A stretch of DNA of 64,000 bases from Chryseobacterium populi (GTDB lineage Bacteria; Bacteroidota; Bacteroidia; Flavobacteriales; Weeksellaceae): assembly GCF_000282115.1 (NCBI RefSeq), contig NZ_AKJY01000021.1:1-64000 (forward strand). Direction: 5' to 3'. Position numbers and translations under genes: made by a program. The notes beneath the pieces are model-generated. The model saw only the letters and a list, made by a program, of their open reading frames with translations, was not told the origin of the DNA and made no database searches. Below, in pieces: positions 17,791 through 27,679 of this stretch (positions are counted from its first letter, which is position 1; every line of letters starts with the position of its first letter).

Positions 17791-19149
17791 TTAGACAAAT
17801 GCACTGAAACCGGTTATCGACCTGCCGACAATCAGTGAATTGATCTCTTTCGTGCCTTCATACGAGTAAATTGCTTCTGCATCAGCTACAAATCTTGCTA
17901 CATCATATTCCAACAGAATCCCGTTTCCACCCATTACTTCTCTGGCTCTGGAAACAATATCACGGGTTCTTAGAGTACAGAAAACTTTAGCTAACGAAGC
18001 ATGCTCATCTTTCAGGATTCCTTCGTCCTGCATTTCGGATAACCTGAAAACCATAGTCTGCATGGCGGTAAGGTTCGAAAGCATTTCTACCAGATGCCCC
18101 TGAATCATCTGGAATGAAGCAATCGGTTTTCCGAACTGTTCTCTTTTTCTGGTATAATCTAAAGCACTTTCATAAGCCCCTCTTGCACAACCGGTTGCCA
18201 TCCAGGCCACTCCTGCCCTTGTCATCCGTAATACTTTCCCTGTATCTTTAAACGAATTCGCGTTCTGCAGCCTGTTTTCCTCAGTGACTAAACAATCTTT
18301 TAATGTTATCAGACCATTCTGTACAATACGGAGAGCCATTTTGCCTTTAATTTTTTCAACTGAATATCCCGGATTATCTTTTTCAACGATAAACCCTTTT
18401 ACTTCTCCATCATCCAAATCCCGAGCCCAGATAATGACAAGATCTGCAAAAGTTGCATTCCCTATCCATTTTTTCTGGCCATTCAGAATCCAGCCTTCAG
18501 ATGTTTTTTTACAGGTAACTGTTAAACCTCCTGCCGCTCCGGAACCAACCTCAGGCTCCGTCAGCCCAAACGCTCCGATTTTTTCAAATTTCTGCATCTG
18601 GGGAAGCCATTTTTGTTTTTGTTCTTCAGAACCACAGATATAAATCGACCCCATTGCCAGCCCGGACTGTACTCCGAAAAATGTAGCAATAGAAGCATCA
18701 ATCCTGGCCATTTCCATCGCAATAACACCTTCCATCAGGAAAGGCATTCCCGGACAACCATAACCTTCGTATGTGACTCCACAAATATCTAATTTCTGAA
18801 ATTTCGGAATGAGTTCAAAAGGAAATTCGTCCCGTAACCAGTAATGATTTACCAGAGGCTTCACTTCTTTTTCCATGAAAGCCCTCACTTTAAGCTGAAT
18901 TTCCCTCTGCTCAGGAGTTAAAGTATGGTAGATATCGTAAAAATCTCCGTCAACCGGAGGAAGCTCTTTTTTCGGCTTGTTAGGATCCAGCATCCTCATC
19001 AATCCTCCTAATTGCCTGTCATCCAGTTTTGAAAAATTCTGCATCAGTTTCGGCAGATTTACTTTTTGGGAAATTGCACTTAGCTGATCAAAATCTATTG
19101 ATCTGAATAATTCTATTGCGTTTCTGATTTTGGAAAAGGTATTGGACAT
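17791..19149 (-). CDS. Acyl-CoA dehydrogenase (glutaryl-CoA dehydrogenase-like)
   Basis: 452 aa from the ATG that reads MSNTFSKIRN. A frame 15 codons longer exists but begins inside untranslated-looking sequence. After an N-terminal extension of about 70 residues comes the ACAD fold: FGLTEPEVGSGAAGG and GWILNGQKKWIGNATFADL form the FAD/substrate beta-domain, and the C-terminal domain has REQFGKPIASFQMIQGHL and VMGGNGILLEYDVAR. The catalytic base is expected at the Glu of YEGTKEINSLIVGR. It oxidises an acyl-CoA, with electrons to ETF. Close in pattern to the glutaryl-CoA dehydrogenase branch, but substrate assignment is inference. Confidence 0.92.
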   Translation of the reverse strand: MSNTFSKIRNAIELFRSIDFDQLSAISQKVNLPKLMQNFSKLDDRQLGGLMRMLDPNKPKKELPPVDGDFYDIYHTLTPEQREIQLKVRAFMEKEVKPLVNHYWLRDEFPFELIPKFQKLDICGVTYEGYGCPGMPFLMEGVIAMEMARIDASIATFFGVQSGLAMGSIYICGSEEQKQKWLPQMQKFEKIGAFGLTEPEVGSGAAGGLTVTCKKTSEGWILNGQKKWIGNATFADLVIIWARDLDDGEVKGFIVEKDNPGYSVEKIKGKMALRIVQNGLITLKDCLVTEENRLQNANSFKDTGKVLRMTRAGVAWMATGCARGAYESALDYTRKREQFGKPIASFQMIQGHLVEMLSNLTAMQTMVFRLSEMQDEGILKDEHASLAKVFCTLRTRDIVSRAREVMGGNGILLEYDVARFVADAEAIYSYEGTKEINSLIVGRSITGFSAFV

Positions 19150-19281
19150 AGTTATAGTTGTGGTTTTGATTTGTAAAAAACCAGCAAAAATCAATCCGAA
19201 AATTCATCTCTCTTTCATTATTTATTTTACAAAATACTGTTTTACAATAAATTAAATCAGATTTTATATTTACAACTTTTT

Positions 19282-19289
19282 TACTTTTG
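19282..19289 (+). promoter_or_regulatory. Promoter -7 box of the DUF4349 gene
   Basis: TACTTTTG, exact TAnnTTTG match, about 66 nt upstream of the chosen ATG. It lies before the TTG at 19317 that opens a longer frame. Confidence 0.45.
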
Positions 19290-19355
19290 ATTTTCAAACA
19301 TTACAAATGATTCAGGTTGAACTTTGATGTAAGAAAAACATTAAAAATCAACAGT

Positions 19356-20267
19356 ATGAAAACTACTTACCTTAAATTATCTCTATCAGCAGTTATCTTA
19401 TTAGGAATCTATTCCTGTAAAAAAGGAGAAGCAACAGCAAGTGAATATGAGCTTTCAGTCAATGCAGATTCGGCATCTGTAGTGGCTTCAGACAGTATTT
19501 CTTCTGCTGCAACCATGAATGTAAAAGACAAGCAGTTCATTAAAACTGCAGATGTAAATATGGAAGTAAAGGATGTATATGAAGCAACAATTTCCATTGA
19601 AAAATCAGTTCAGGATCTTGGTGGATTTGTAACCCACAGTAATTTACACAGTAATGTCATTTCCGAAGACATCTATAATACTTCCAGCGAAGATGCCATG
19701 CTTGTTAAAAAATACCAGACTGAAAATACCATGCAGGTACGTGTTCCCACCGCAAAACTGGGCGAACTTTTAACGCTGATCAATACTAAAAAACTCTTCC
19801 TGAATTCGAGGTCCATTAATGCGGAAGATGTGACCTCAGGAATAAAATATGCCGAGCTTGAAGGAAAAAGAATTAAAAAGACAGGTGAAGATCTCTCTCA
19901 ATTGAAGACCAACAAAGACAAAGTGAAAATGAGCGATGAAAACAGGTCTGAAGAAAATTTGCAACAGCTGGCTAATATGGATGTTACAGATAATCTGAAA
20001 TACAGCACCATTGATATTTACATCAAAGAACCTAAAGTCCGTATTGCTGAAATCGCAATTACCAATACCAAAAACATCGACAATAAGTATAAATTCAATT
20101 TTATTCATGATGCCAAGAATGCTTTTGTAGAAGGGTTCTATTTAATCCAGAAAATCGCGGTAGGACTGATTGCCATCTGGCCTGTTTTATTAATCACTGC
20201 AGTGATTATTTATTTCATCAGAAAAAGAAAACCGTTTCAAAAACCTACTCAAAATATTTCCGAATAA
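19356..20267 (+). CDS. DUF4349 membrane lipoprotein
   Basis: 303 aa from the ATG at MKTTYLKLSL; an in-frame TTG 13 codons upstream is not used because it would precede the signal peptide. The signal peptide ends in IYSC followed by KKGE, a lipobox with Cys21. The middle (about 60-230) is the DUF4349 domain with a helical coiled section (YAELEGKRIKKTGEDLSQL) between two beta sections. A transmembrane helix is at about 265-290 (KIAVGLIAIWPVLLITAVII), then a short basic tail. DUF4349 proteins are envelope proteins of unknown function. Monocistronic with a strong terminator. Confidence 0.85.
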   Translation: MKTTYLKLSLSAVILLGIYSCKKGEATASEYELSVNADSASVVASDSISSAATMNVKDKQFIKTADVNMEVKDVYEATISIEKSVQDLGGFVTHSNLHSNVISEDIYNTSSEDAMLVKKYQTENTMQVRVPTAKLGELLTLINTKKLFLNSRSINAEDVTSGIKYAELEGKRIKKTGEDLSQLKTNKDKVKMSDENRSEENLQQLANMDVTDNLKYSTIDIYIKEPKVRIAEIAITNTKNIDNKYKFNFIHDAKNAFVEGFYLIQKIAVGLIAIWPVLLITAVIIYFIRKRKPFQKPTQNISE

Positions 20268-20319
20268 GTGCAAAGCTATCCTAACCTTCCGGTTATCATC
20301 ATAATTTTAAATTTTACAG

Positions 20320-20348
20320 CCTCCGATTTTTTCGGAGGTTTTATTTTT
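20320..20348 (+). terminator. Terminator of the DUF4349 gene
   Basis: Perfect CCTCCGA/TCGGAGG stem with a T-rich loop, then TTTTATTTTT. Confidence 0.9.
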
Positions 20349-20351
20349 CCG

Positions 20352-20359
20352 TAAATTTG
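20352..20359 (+). promoter_or_regulatory. Promoter -7 box of pgi
   Basis: TAAATTTG, exact match, directly behind the previous terminator; predicted leader about 80 nt. Confidence 0.6.
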
Positions 20360-20444
20360 CACATCGGGAAATTGAAAATATAAGATTTATCTTTTTAATC
20401 TCAGAAATATTTCCTGAAACGTATAATCACCTAATTTCGAATAT

Positions 20445-22085
20445 ATGCTATCAAAAATAAATCCTATACACACCAACAGCTGGAAAGCACTTGACGAACA
20501 CTTTGCAGAAAACGATTTCGATTTAAGAAGCCTTTTCCAGTACAACCCGAACCGTTTTGAAGAATTTTCTTTGAAAAGAGAGAATTTTCTTTTCGATTAT
20601 TCTAAAAACCTGATTGACGCAAGAACAAAAGGTCTTTTGCTAAGCTTAGCTGAGGAATGCCTGTTAAAAGAAGCTATTTCTAAAATGTTTTCAGGAGACA
20701 AAATCAATGAAACTGAGGGAAGAGCAGTTCTTCATACGGCTTTAAGGGATTTTTCAGATAAAGAAATTTTAGTTGACGGTGAGAATATCAAGCCTCAGAT
20801 TAAAAAGGTTCTTGATCATATGAAATCTTTTTCTGAAAGCATTATTTCAGGCGAGCACAAAGGTTTCAGCGGAAAAGAGATCACTGATGTAGTGAATATC
20901 GGGATCGGAGGTTCAGATTTGGGGCCTGTAATGGTTTGTTCCGCACTGAAGCATTTTAAAACAAGACTGGATGTTCATTTTGTTTCAAATGTAGATGGAA
21001 ATCACATTGCAGAAGTTGTTAAAAGTTTAAACCCGGAAACCACATTATTTATCATTGCTTCCAAAACGTTTACAACACAGGAGACCATGACGAATGCCAA
21101 TTCGGCAAAGGACTGGTTTTTAAAAGCAGGAAACCAGGAAGATGTAGCAAAACATTTCGTGGCTTTATCCACTAATATTGAAGAAGTTAAAAAGTTCGGT
21201 ATCGCTGAAAAAAATATTTTCGAGTTCTGGGACTGGGTTGGTGGAAGATATTCGCTATGGAGTGCTATTGGGTTAAGTATTGTACTTTCGGTAGGATATG
21301 AAAACTTTGAACAGCTTTTAAAAGGTGCTTTTGACACTGATCAACATTTCCAGACTGCTGAATTCTCTGAAAATGTGCCTGTATTAATGGGACTTTTAGG
21401 AATCTGGTACCGTAATTTTTATGCAGCGACCAGCTATGCAATCCTGCCATACTCACAATATTTAGACCGGTTTGCAGCATATCTTCAACAGGGAGATATG
21501 GAAAGTAACGGAAAATGTGTCGACAGGAACGGTGAATTTGTAGAATACGAAACAGGGCCGATTATCTGGGGGGAGCCCGGAACTAACGGACAACATGCTT
21601 TCTACCAATTAATCCACCAGGGAACAGAACTGATTCCGGCAGATTTTATTGCTTATGCAAAGAGCTGTAATAAGGTTTCCGATCATCAGGATAAATTATT
21701 AGCTAACTTTTTTGCACAGACAGAAGCGCTTGCATTCGGTAAATCTGAAGAGGAAGTTGAAGAAGAATTAAAAAATGCAGGAAAATCGGATGAAGAAATC
21801 GACAGGTTATTGAACTTTAAGGTTTTCCATGGCAACACTCCTACTAACTCAATATTATTCAAAGAATTAACTCCTTTTACATTGGGGCAACTGATCGCCA
21901 TGTATGAGCATAAAATTTTCGTTCAGGGTGTGGTCTGGAATATTTTCAGTTTTGACCAGTTCGGGGTAGAATTAGGAAAAGTATTGGCAAATAAAATCCT
22001 TCCTGAGCTTGAGAATAATGAAGCAATCAGCTCTCATGACAGCTCTACCAACGGACTCATTAATTATTATAAAGGAAATAAGTAA
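20445..22085 (+). CDS. pgi: Glucose-6-phosphate isomerase
   Basis: 546 aa, normal for the long form. Interconverts glucose-6-phosphate and fructose-6-phosphate in glycolysis and gluconeogenesis. Two SIS sub-domains are seen: [15 protein letters not shown] near 150-165 binds the phosphate, and the signature [17 protein letters not shown] near 260-277 covers the second. The catalytic Glu is in [15 protein letters not shown] near 385-400, and the last catalytic Lys near the C-terminus in the [20 protein letters not shown] stretch. Followed 85 nt later by folD, with no terminator between, so read-through is possible. Confidence 0.98.
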   Translation: MLSKINPIHTNSWKALDEHFAENDFDLRSLFQYNPNRFEEFSLKRENFLFDYSKNLIDARTKGLLLSLAEECLLKEAISKMFSGDKINETEGRAVLHTALRDFSDKEILVDGENIKPQIKKVLDHMKSFSESIISGEHKGFSGKEITDVVNIGIGGSDLGPVMVCSALKHFKTRLDVHFVSNVDGNHIAEVVKSLNPETTLFIIASKTFTTQETMTNANSAKDWFLKAGNQEDVAKHFVALSTNIEEVKKFGIAEKNIFEFWDWVGGRYSLWSAIGLSIVLSVGYENFEQLLKGAFDTDQHFQTAEFSENVPVLMGLLGIWYRNFYAATSYAILPYSQYLDRFAAYLQQGDMESNGKCVDRNGEFVEYETGPIIWGEPGTNGQHAFYQLIHQGTELIPADFIAYAKSCNKVSDHQDKLLANFFAQTEALAFGKSEEEVEEELKNAGKSDEEIDRLLNFKVFHGNTPTNSILFKELTPFTLGQLIAMYEHKIFVQGVVWNIFSFDQFGVELGKVLANKILPELENNEAISSHDSSTNGLINYYKGNK

Positions 22086-22170
22086 TAAAAGAAATAATGT
22101 TGCCGGCAGGATGCAGATGAATTTCAGAATATCACAGTATTAAAAAAATCTAATAAAATAAAAGTATAAA

Positions 22171-23055
22171 ATGGCAGAAATTCTTGACGGACTTAAAGTA
22201 TCCAAGGAAATAAAAGCAGAAATCAAGGTTGAAGTTGAAAAAATCCTTGAAGGCAAGAGAAGAGCACCCCATTTGGTAGCCATTCTTGTAGGAAACAACG
22301 GAGCAAGTAAAGCTTATGTAAACAGTAAGGTAAAAGATTGTGAAGAAGTAGGATTCCGTTCTTCACTTTTGAAGTTTCCAAGCACCGTTTCCGAATCTGA
22401 ATTACTTGAAAAAATTGACGAATTAAATAAATCCAAAGACGTAGATGGGTTTATCGTTCAGCTGCCTTTACCGGATCAGATCGATCAGGAAAAAATCATC
22501 CTGGCTATTGATCCCAGAAAAGATGTTGATGGGTTCCACCCCGAAAATTTCGGAAAAATGGCTCTGGAGATGGATACTTTCTTACCGGCTACTCCTTTCG
22601 GAATTTTAACTTTACTGGAAAGATACAATATTGAAACCAAAGGAAAGGATTGTGTCATCATCGGAAGAAGTAAAATTGTGGGAAGACCAATGAGTATCCT
22701 TATGGGCAGAAAAGACTTCCCGGGAAATTCTACGGTTACCCTTACCCACTCTTATACCAAAGATATTGAAGAATATACTAAAAAAGCTGACATCGTCATT
22801 ACCGCTTTAGGAGATCCTCATTTCTTAAAAGGAGATATGATCAAAGACGGAGCTGTAATTGTTGACGTAGGAATTACAAGAGTAGATGACGATTCTGCAA
22901 AAGGATATTATCTTGCTGGTGATGTGGATTTTGACAGCTGTGCAGCAAAAGCAAGCTGGATCACTCCTGTTCCCGGAGGTGTAGGCCCTATGACAAGAGC
23001 GATGTTGATGAAAAATACCATCATTGCTTATAAAACATCAGTCTATAACGACTAA
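22171..23055 (+). CDS. folD: Bifunctional methylenetetrahydrofolate dehydrogenase/cyclohydrolase
   Basis: 294 aa, full length. Makes 10-formyl-THF from 5,10-methylene-THF for purines and initiator fMet. The active-site block YVNSKVKDCEEVG (Lys after the Tyr) lies near 50, VDGFIVQLPLPDQID near 92-105, DVDGFHPENFGKM near 120, and the NADP loop CVIIGRSKIVGRPMSILM near 165-183, then PVPGGVGPMTRAMLM near 270. Only 6 nt separate it from queE, so the two are co-transcribed. Confidence 0.98.
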   Translation: MAEILDGLKVSKEIKAEIKVEVEKILEGKRRAPHLVAILVGNNGASKAYVNSKVKDCEEVGFRSSLLKFPSTVSESELLEKIDELNKSKDVDGFIVQLPLPDQIDQEKIILAIDPRKDVDGFHPENFGKMALEMDTFLPATPFGILTLLERYNIETKGKDCVIIGRSKIVGRPMSILMGRKDFPGNSTVTLTHSYTKDIEEYTKKADIVITALGDPHFLKGDMIKDGAVIVDVGITRVDDDSAKGYYLAGDVDFDSCAAKASWITPVPGGVGPMTRAMLMKNTIIAYKTSVYND

Positions 23056-23061
23056 ATTAAA

Positions 23062-23691
23062 ATGAACAAAGAAGAAGATATTTTATTAAAAGAAGGTAAA
23101 ATGCTCCCTGTGATGGAGCATTTTTACACTCTTCAGGGAGAAGGAGCCCATACCGGAAAAGCAGCCTACTTTATAAGATTAGGAGGTTGTGATGTCGGGT
23201 GCCACTGGTGTGATGTAAAGGAAAGCTGGAACCCGGATTTGCACCCGCTGATGAATACTGTAGAAATTGCAGAAGCTGCCGCAAAACACTGTAAAACCAT
23301 TGTATTGACCGGTGGTGAGCCTCTTATGTGGAATTTAGATATTCTTACATCCAGATTAAAAGAACTGGGATGCACCATCCATATTGAAACATCCGGAGCT
23401 TACCCGATGAGCGGACAGTTGGATTGGATCACTCTTTCACCAAAGAAAACAGGACTTCCAAAAGAAGAGATTTACAAAAACGCAAGCGAGCTGAAAGTAA
23501 TTATTTTCAACAATCATGATTTTTCCTTTGCAGAAGAGCAGGCAGCAAAAGTTTCTGAAAACTGTAAACTCTATCTTCAGAGCGAATGGAGCAAGCGTGA
23601 CGAAATGTATCCTAAAATTACAGACTTTATCTTAGCACATCCCGAATGGCAGGCATCTGTTCAGACACATAAATATCTGAATATCCCATAA
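23062..23691 (+). CDS. queE: 7-carboxy-7-deazaguanine synthase
   Basis: 209-aa radical SAM enzyme of the queuosine/preQ0 pathway, converting 6-carboxytetrahydropterin to CDG. The cluster motif is C-x3-C-x2-C at Cys43, Cys47, Cys50 (LGGCDVGCHWCDVKESW), preceded by FYTLQGEGAHTGKAAYFIR. GGEPLMW follows near 95. The long CxxxCxxC spacing and the Trp after it fit the Bacteroidota QueE clade. The substrate and folD product are both pterins, but the pairing with folD may only be gene order. No other que gene is in the window. Confidence 0.95.
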   Translation: MNKEEDILLKEGKMLPVMEHFYTLQGEGAHTGKAAYFIRLGGCDVGCHWCDVKESWNPDLHPLMNTVEIAEAAAKHCKTIVLTGGEPLMWNLDILTSRLKELGCTIHIETSGAYPMSGQLDWITLSPKKTGLPKEEIYKNASELKVIIFNNHDFSFAEEQAAKVSENCKLYLQSEWSKRDEMYPKITDFILAHPEWQASVQTHKYLNIP

Positions 23692-23733
23692 AATTATGTA
23701 AATTAGCTTCGTATTCGTTGATAAAGCTGATAG

Positions 23734-25104
23734 ATGCAAAGAATTCGATACTCTAGATATTTAAAATCGATTATTATTTTGCTAGACCTTTTGGTTATAG
23801 CTTCTGTTTTTGTATTCTTTTTTATCACCCGGAATGAAAATTTAAAATACAATCAGGAAACCTGGTATCAGAATACTTTTTCATTGTTGTTATTATTTTT
23901 GTTCTGGATGCTGCTGAGTGGCAGGACAAAAATTTATAATATTGCAAGAAATCTTACATATACTTTGTTTCTTGAACGGCTTCTCATCCATTTTATGCTC
24001 TTTATCCTCGGTGTTTTACTGATTGGAAAAGTAAGCTATAATGTATTTTTCAATTCCGATATTTACTGGCTCTCCTTTTATTTATTCTTTTTTATTTTCC
24101 TCGCCAAATCAATCATCTATTTTGCGATCAAATATGTAAGGAGTTTAGGGATCAATCATAGAAACATCATGTTTCTGAGTGAAAACAGCTCCACGGAAAT
24201 ATTAAAGAATATCCTTAAAGAGAGAAAGGATTATGGATATAGAATTTTCGACTATAATCATTCTTCCATTGATTCAAATATGTTAGTGGAATTCTGGAAA
24301 ACAAACGGAATACACACGCTGTTTTTGCCTTCCGAAAACTCATTCAGTGAGAAAACGGAAGATGAAATCTTCATGCTGGCAGAAGCTAATAAAGTTCATA
24401 TTTCATTAATCCCAAGCATTATACAAAGTGATTTCTTTTTGTATGACTTAGGATATATCCAGACACAGCCGGTTTTGAACCAGGCAAGGTATCCTTTGGA
24501 TTATTATTCCAATTTTTTATTGAAAAGAACATTTGATATTGTTTTTTCAGTTTTTGTATTGATATTCATATGTTCTTGGCTGTTTCCTCTTATTGCCATC
24601 ATCATAAAACTGACTTCAAAAGGGCCGGTCTTTTTCTTACAAAAAAGATATGGTTTCCATGAAGAGGTATTTAATTGCATCAAATTCAGAACAATGGTAA
24701 TCAATGATGAATCCACCACAAAAACAACCGCTGAGAATGATTCAAGAATCACTAAATTTGGAAAGTTTCTGAGAAAAACCAGCCTGGATGAAATGCCTCA
24801 GTTTATCAATGTATTAAAAGGTGAAATGTCTATTGTAGGACCACGCCCCCATATGTTGGCAGTAGACAATTATTATAAACCCAAAATCGGAAGATACAGT
24901 TTAAGAAGCATGGTGAATCCGGGAATTACCGGCCTTGCCCAGGTAAGCGGTTTAAGAGGTGATTCCGGTGATGTGGAAGTGGAAATGAATAAACGTATTC
25001 TTGCCGATGCCTTTTATGTAAGAAACTGGAGTTTTGTCCTGGATCTGGTGATTGTTTTAAAAACCACTTTGTTAGTTATAAGTGGAGATAAGAACGCAAA
25101 ATAA
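23734..25104 (+). CDS. Exopolysaccharide polyprenyl glycosylphosphotransferase
   Basis: 456-aa membrane enzyme that starts lipid-linked glycan assembly by moving a sugar-1-phosphate from UDP- or GDP-sugar to undecaprenyl phosphate. Four transmembrane helices lie in residues 10-135, then a cytoplasmic degenerate nucleotide-binding domain to about 255. The bacterial sugar-transferase domain follows with one hydrophobic reentrant helix (IVFSVFVLIFICSWLFPLIAI), GPVFFLQKRYGFHEEVFNCIKFRTM, the catalytic region KTSLDEMPQFINVLKGEMS and the terminal GPRPHML, GLAQVSGLRGD blocks. The acceptor chain could be used by the GT4/flippase genes 20 kb away (inference). 42 nt after queE. Confidence 0.93.
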   Translation: MQRIRYSRYLKSIIILLDLLVIASVFVFFFITRNENLKYNQETWYQNTFSLLLLFLFWMLLSGRTKIYNIARNLTYTLFLERLLIHFMLFILGVLLIGKVSYNVFFNSDIYWLSFYLFFFIFLAKSIIYFAIKYVRSLGINHRNIMFLSENSSTEILKNILKERKDYGYRIFDYNHSSIDSNMLVEFWKTNGIHTLFLPSENSFSEKTEDEIFMLAEANKVHISLIPSIIQSDFFLYDLGYIQTQPVLNQARYPLDYYSNFLLKRTFDIVFSVFVLIFICSWLFPLIAIIIKLTSKGPVFFLQKRYGFHEEVFNCIKFRTMVINDESTTKTTAENDSRITKFGKFLRKTSLDEMPQFINVLKGEMSIVGPRPHMLAVDNYYKPKIGRYSLRSMVNPGITGLAQVSGLRGDSGDVEVEMNKRILADAFYVRNWSFVLDLVIVLKTTLLVISGDKNAK

Positions 25105-25127
25105 ATAATGCTTTAATAAAAAAAGTC

Positions 25128-25135
25128 TAATTTAG
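25128..25135 (+). promoter_or_regulatory. Possible -7 box for mlaE-mlaF
   Basis: TAATTTAG matches TAnnTTTG at 7 of 8 positions, five bases before the mlaE ATG. Weak on its own. Confidence 0.3.
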
Positions 25136-25139
25136 CAGA

Positions 25140-25892
25140 ATGTTAAAAAAGTTTTTTACAGCTGTAGGAGAATACATCATCCTTCTGGGTAAAGCCATGC
25201 AGAAACCTCAGAAAATGAGGGTATTCTGGAAGCTGTTCATGAGAGAAATAAACGATTTGGGAGTCAACTCTTTCGGGTTGGTTATCTTCACCTCTATATT
25301 CGTTGGGGCAGTTGTTGCCATTCAGATGTTTAATAATTTTGATGCTTCATCTTTCCCCATTCCCCCTTCATTTGTAGGATATGCTACTAAAGCTGTATTG
25401 GTTTTAGAATTCTCGCCTACCATCATCAGCTTGATCCTGGCAGGAAAAGTTGGCTCATATATTGCTTCCAGTATAGGAACAATGAGGGTTTCCGAGCAAA
25501 TTGACGCATTAGATATTATGGGTGTAAATTCACCAAACTTCCTGATCTTGCCAAAAATTATTGCATGTGTGATTTTCAATCCGTTGCTAATTGCCATCAG
25601 TATTGTATTCGGTATTCTCGGAGGCTATATTGCAGGAACGCTAACCGGAAACTGGACAACAGCAGATTATATAACAGGGATCCAGATGTATATGCCTAAT
25701 CTCTTTATATATTATGCGTTCACCAAAACTGCAGTTTTTGCTTTTATCATTGCTACGGTTCCTTCTTATTTCGGATATACCGTAAAAGGAGGTTCATTAG
25801 AGGTAGGTAGAGCAAGTACGCAGGCTGTAGTCTGGACAATGGTTTTCATCATCCTTTCCGAATTAGTATTAACCCAATTAATATTAAGCTAA
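25140..25892 (+). CDS. mlaE: MlaE-family ABC transporter permease
   Basis: 250 aa, five to six membrane helices with the MlaE hallmark stretch FVGAVVAIQMFNNF near 60-75 and LEFSPTIISLILAGKVGSYIASSIGTMRVSEQIDALDIMGV split across 97-137. This is the membrane part of the phospholipid transporter that works with an MCE protein. Its last bases overlap the mlaF start (TAATG), so both are translated together. The MCE partner gene is at 7128-8078, not here. Confidence 0.95.
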   Translation: MLKKFFTAVGEYIILLGKAMQKPQKMRVFWKLFMREINDLGVNSFGLVIFTSIFVGAVVAIQMFNNFDASSFPIPPSFVGYATKAVLVLEFSPTIISLILAGKVGSYIASSIGTMRVSEQIDALDIMGVNSPNFLILPKIIACVIFNPLLIAISIVFGILGGYIAGTLTGNWTTADYITGIQMYMPNLFIYYAFTKTAVFAFIIATVPSYFGYTVKGGSLEVGRASTQAVVWTMVFIILSELVLTQLILS

Positions 25893-26707
25893 TGATCGAG
25901 GTAAAAAATCTTAAGAAAAGTTTTGATGATGTTGAAGTGCTTAAAGGGATTTCAACCACGTTTGACAAGGGAAAGGTAAATCTTATTATTGGGCAGAGCG
26001 GCTCAGGGAAAACTGTGTTCCTGAAAAGTTTACTGAATGTATACCAGCCTTCATCCGGGGAGATCCTTTTTGACGGAAGAGATATCAATATAATGAACAG
26101 GGAGGAAAAGCAGCATTTACGTTCTGAGATCGGAACCCTCTTTCAGGGAAGTGCATTATTTGACTCTTTAACGGTGGAGGAAAATATAATGTTTCCTCTC
26201 GATATGTTTACCAACCTGACTTTCAGAGAAAAGAAAAGAAGGGTTTTTGAAGTTATCGGAAGAGTACACCTGGATAAAGCCAACAGAAAATTTCCTTCTG
26301 AAATCTCCGGAGGGATGCAAAAGCGTGTGGCAATTGCAAGAGCCATTGTAAATCACCCGAAATATTTATTCTGTGATGAGCCCAATTCAGGACTGGATCC
26401 ATACACCTCTAATGTCATTGATGATTTGCTACTGGAAATTACAAAAGAATATAACACGACAACGATCATCAATACCCATGATATGAACTCTGTAATGACC
26501 ATCGGTGAAAAGATTATCTATCTGAGGTTAGGGATCAAAGAGTGGGAAGGAAATAAAGACATTCTGATCACGGCAGGCAATAAAAATCTCATTGACTTCG
26601 TTTACTCATCAGAACTGTTCAAAGAATTGAGAGAGTATTTACTCGAAAATAATAAAACTATTGAAAATACAATCACTAAAATAGACGACAATGAAAAAGG
26701 TATTTAG
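25892..26707 (+). CDS. mlaF: MlaF-family ABC transporter ATP-binding protein
   Basis: 271 aa. Walker A GQSGSGKT at 34-41, Q-loop LFQGSALFDSLTVEENIMFPL, ABC signature ISGGMQKRVAIARAI near 132-146 and Walker B YLFCDEPNSGLDP near 155-167. The GMQKRV signature and the FDSLTVEEN segment are typical of the Mla/Ttg2A branch. The C-terminal extension after 235 holds the usual dimerisation helix. It powers phospholipid movement by the MlaE permease. The 3-prime end overlaps the next gene by 17 nt, so a beta-barrel protein is coupled to it. Confidence 0.95.
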   Translation: MIEVKNLKKSFDDVEVLKGISTTFDKGKVNLIIGQSGSGKTVFLKSLLNVYQPSSGEILFDGRDINIMNREEKQHLRSEIGTLFQGSALFDSLTVEENIMFPLDMFTNLTFREKKRRVFEVIGRVHLDKANRKFPSEISGGMQKRVAIARAIVNHPKYLFCDEPNSGLDPYTSNVIDDLLLEITKEYNTTTIINTHDMNSVMTIGEKIIYLRLGIKEWEGNKDILITAGNKNLIDFVYSSELFKELREYLLENNKTIENTITKIDDNEKGI

Positions 26708-27308
26708 TATCGCATTAATAGGCTTTTCTCTATTTGCATCAGCGCAGATTTCAATGGCAGCAAAAGCTAACTTAATTTTTCCGACAGGATCACCTTCGTG
26801 GAAAAATATTTCCAATACAGCATCCAACGCAATAGACAATAAAGGTAAAAACAATACAGGATTTAACGTGGGATTATCCATGAAAGTAAATCTTCCTATG
26901 GCATTTTTCGTAATGCCGGAACTGTATTACACGACTTTTAAAAATGAATTTACCGACCCTGTTTCCAATACAACTTTTGACATCAAAAACAACCGTATCG
27001 ATTTACCGGTACTGGTAGGTCACAAAGTATTGGGAGATATGCTTGGAGTATTCATCGGGCCAGTTGCAAGCTATAATTTGAGTAAGGAAGATACTTTTAA
27101 TGACTTTAAAGAAAATGCAAGAGATAATTTCACAGTAGGTTATCAGTTCGGAGCGCAGGTTGAAATTAAAAAGTTCCTTATCAATGCAAGATATGAAGGT
27201 GCTTTCAGTAAAGATGAAAGAGATTTTATCAACAAAGTATCGGGTGAAACTATCAGATATGACAACCGCCCCAACCTTTTTATGGTAGGTATCGGGTATA
27301 AGTTCTAA
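26691..27308 (+). CDS. Outer-membrane beta-barrel protein (PorT-like)
   Basis: 205 aa. A signal peptide ends at about residue 18 (IGFSLFASAQ). The rest is alternating hydrophobic/polar beta strands ending in the aromatic pattern LFMVGIGYKF, the C-terminal insertion signal of outer-membrane barrels. An eight-strand barrel is likely. It overlaps mlaF by 17 nt and is likely part of the mlaE-mlaF unit, which suggests a role in envelope lipid transport or as its outer-membrane partner (inference). The annotated family for such proteins is usually porin family/PorT. Confidence 0.85.
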   Translation: MKKVFSIALIGFSLFASAQISMAAKANLIFPTGSPSWKNISNTASNAIDNKGKNNTGFNVGLSMKVNLPMAFFVMPELYYTTFKNEFTDPVSNTTFDIKNNRIDLPVLVGHKVLGDMLGVFIGPVASYNLSKEDTFNDFKENARDNFTVGYQFGAQVEIKKFLINARYEGAFSKDERDFINKVSGETIRYDNRPNLFMVGIGYKF

Positions 27309-27331
27309 TCTGAAGAAAATAACAGCTATAA

Positions 27332-27365
27332 AAAAATCCTCAGATATTAAATTTGAGGATTTTTA
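27332..27365 (+). terminator. Bidirectional terminator between barrel gene and 103-aa gene
   Basis: AAAAATCCTCA/TGAGGATTTTT stem. Its right arm encodes the last residues and stop of the convergent minus-strand gene, so coding and termination sequence overlap. Confidence 0.85.
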
Positions 27366-27658
27366 TTTTCATTTTCCAGCTCTGCCTGGCGTTTAGCGAT
27401 TTCGGCAGCCTGTTTTTCAAGATCTTCTTTGTCTTTTTGCAATTGTTTGAATTCTTTTCTCTTCTGTTCAGCTTTTATCGCGCTTCCCTTACTTACATAC
27501 CCTACCATTCCTCCGATAATTAAGCCAATACCTACACCGGCCATTACTCCCATAATGTGTGGAAGCCCTATTTTCTCGACCGTAAAATCGGTGGTGAGAT
27601 AAAAAAGCAAAGTTGATACAGCCAAAAGTATAAGTCCGGTAATTGATAAACTCTTCAT
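27347..27658 (-). CDS. Small two-helix membrane protein with coiled-coil tail
   Basis: 103 aa, no family recognised. Two membrane helices lie at about 5-22 and 33-53 with a glycine-rich second helix (GVMAGVGIGLIIGGMVGYV). A highly charged coiled-coil tail of about 40 residues (KRKEFKQLQKDKEDLEKQA) follows. The stop codon lies in a terminator stem. The helix-coil layout is seen in small envelope scaffolds, but no role can be named. It lies 21 nt after the terminator of the M48 gene. Confidence 0.75.
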   Translation of the reverse strand: MKSLSITGLILLAVSTLLFYLTTDFTVEKIGLPHIMGVMAGVGIGLIIGGMVGYVSKGSAIKAEQKRKEFKQLQKDKEDLEKQAAEIAKRQAELENENKNPQI

Positions 27659-27679
27659 GATAATGTGTTTTGATGATTA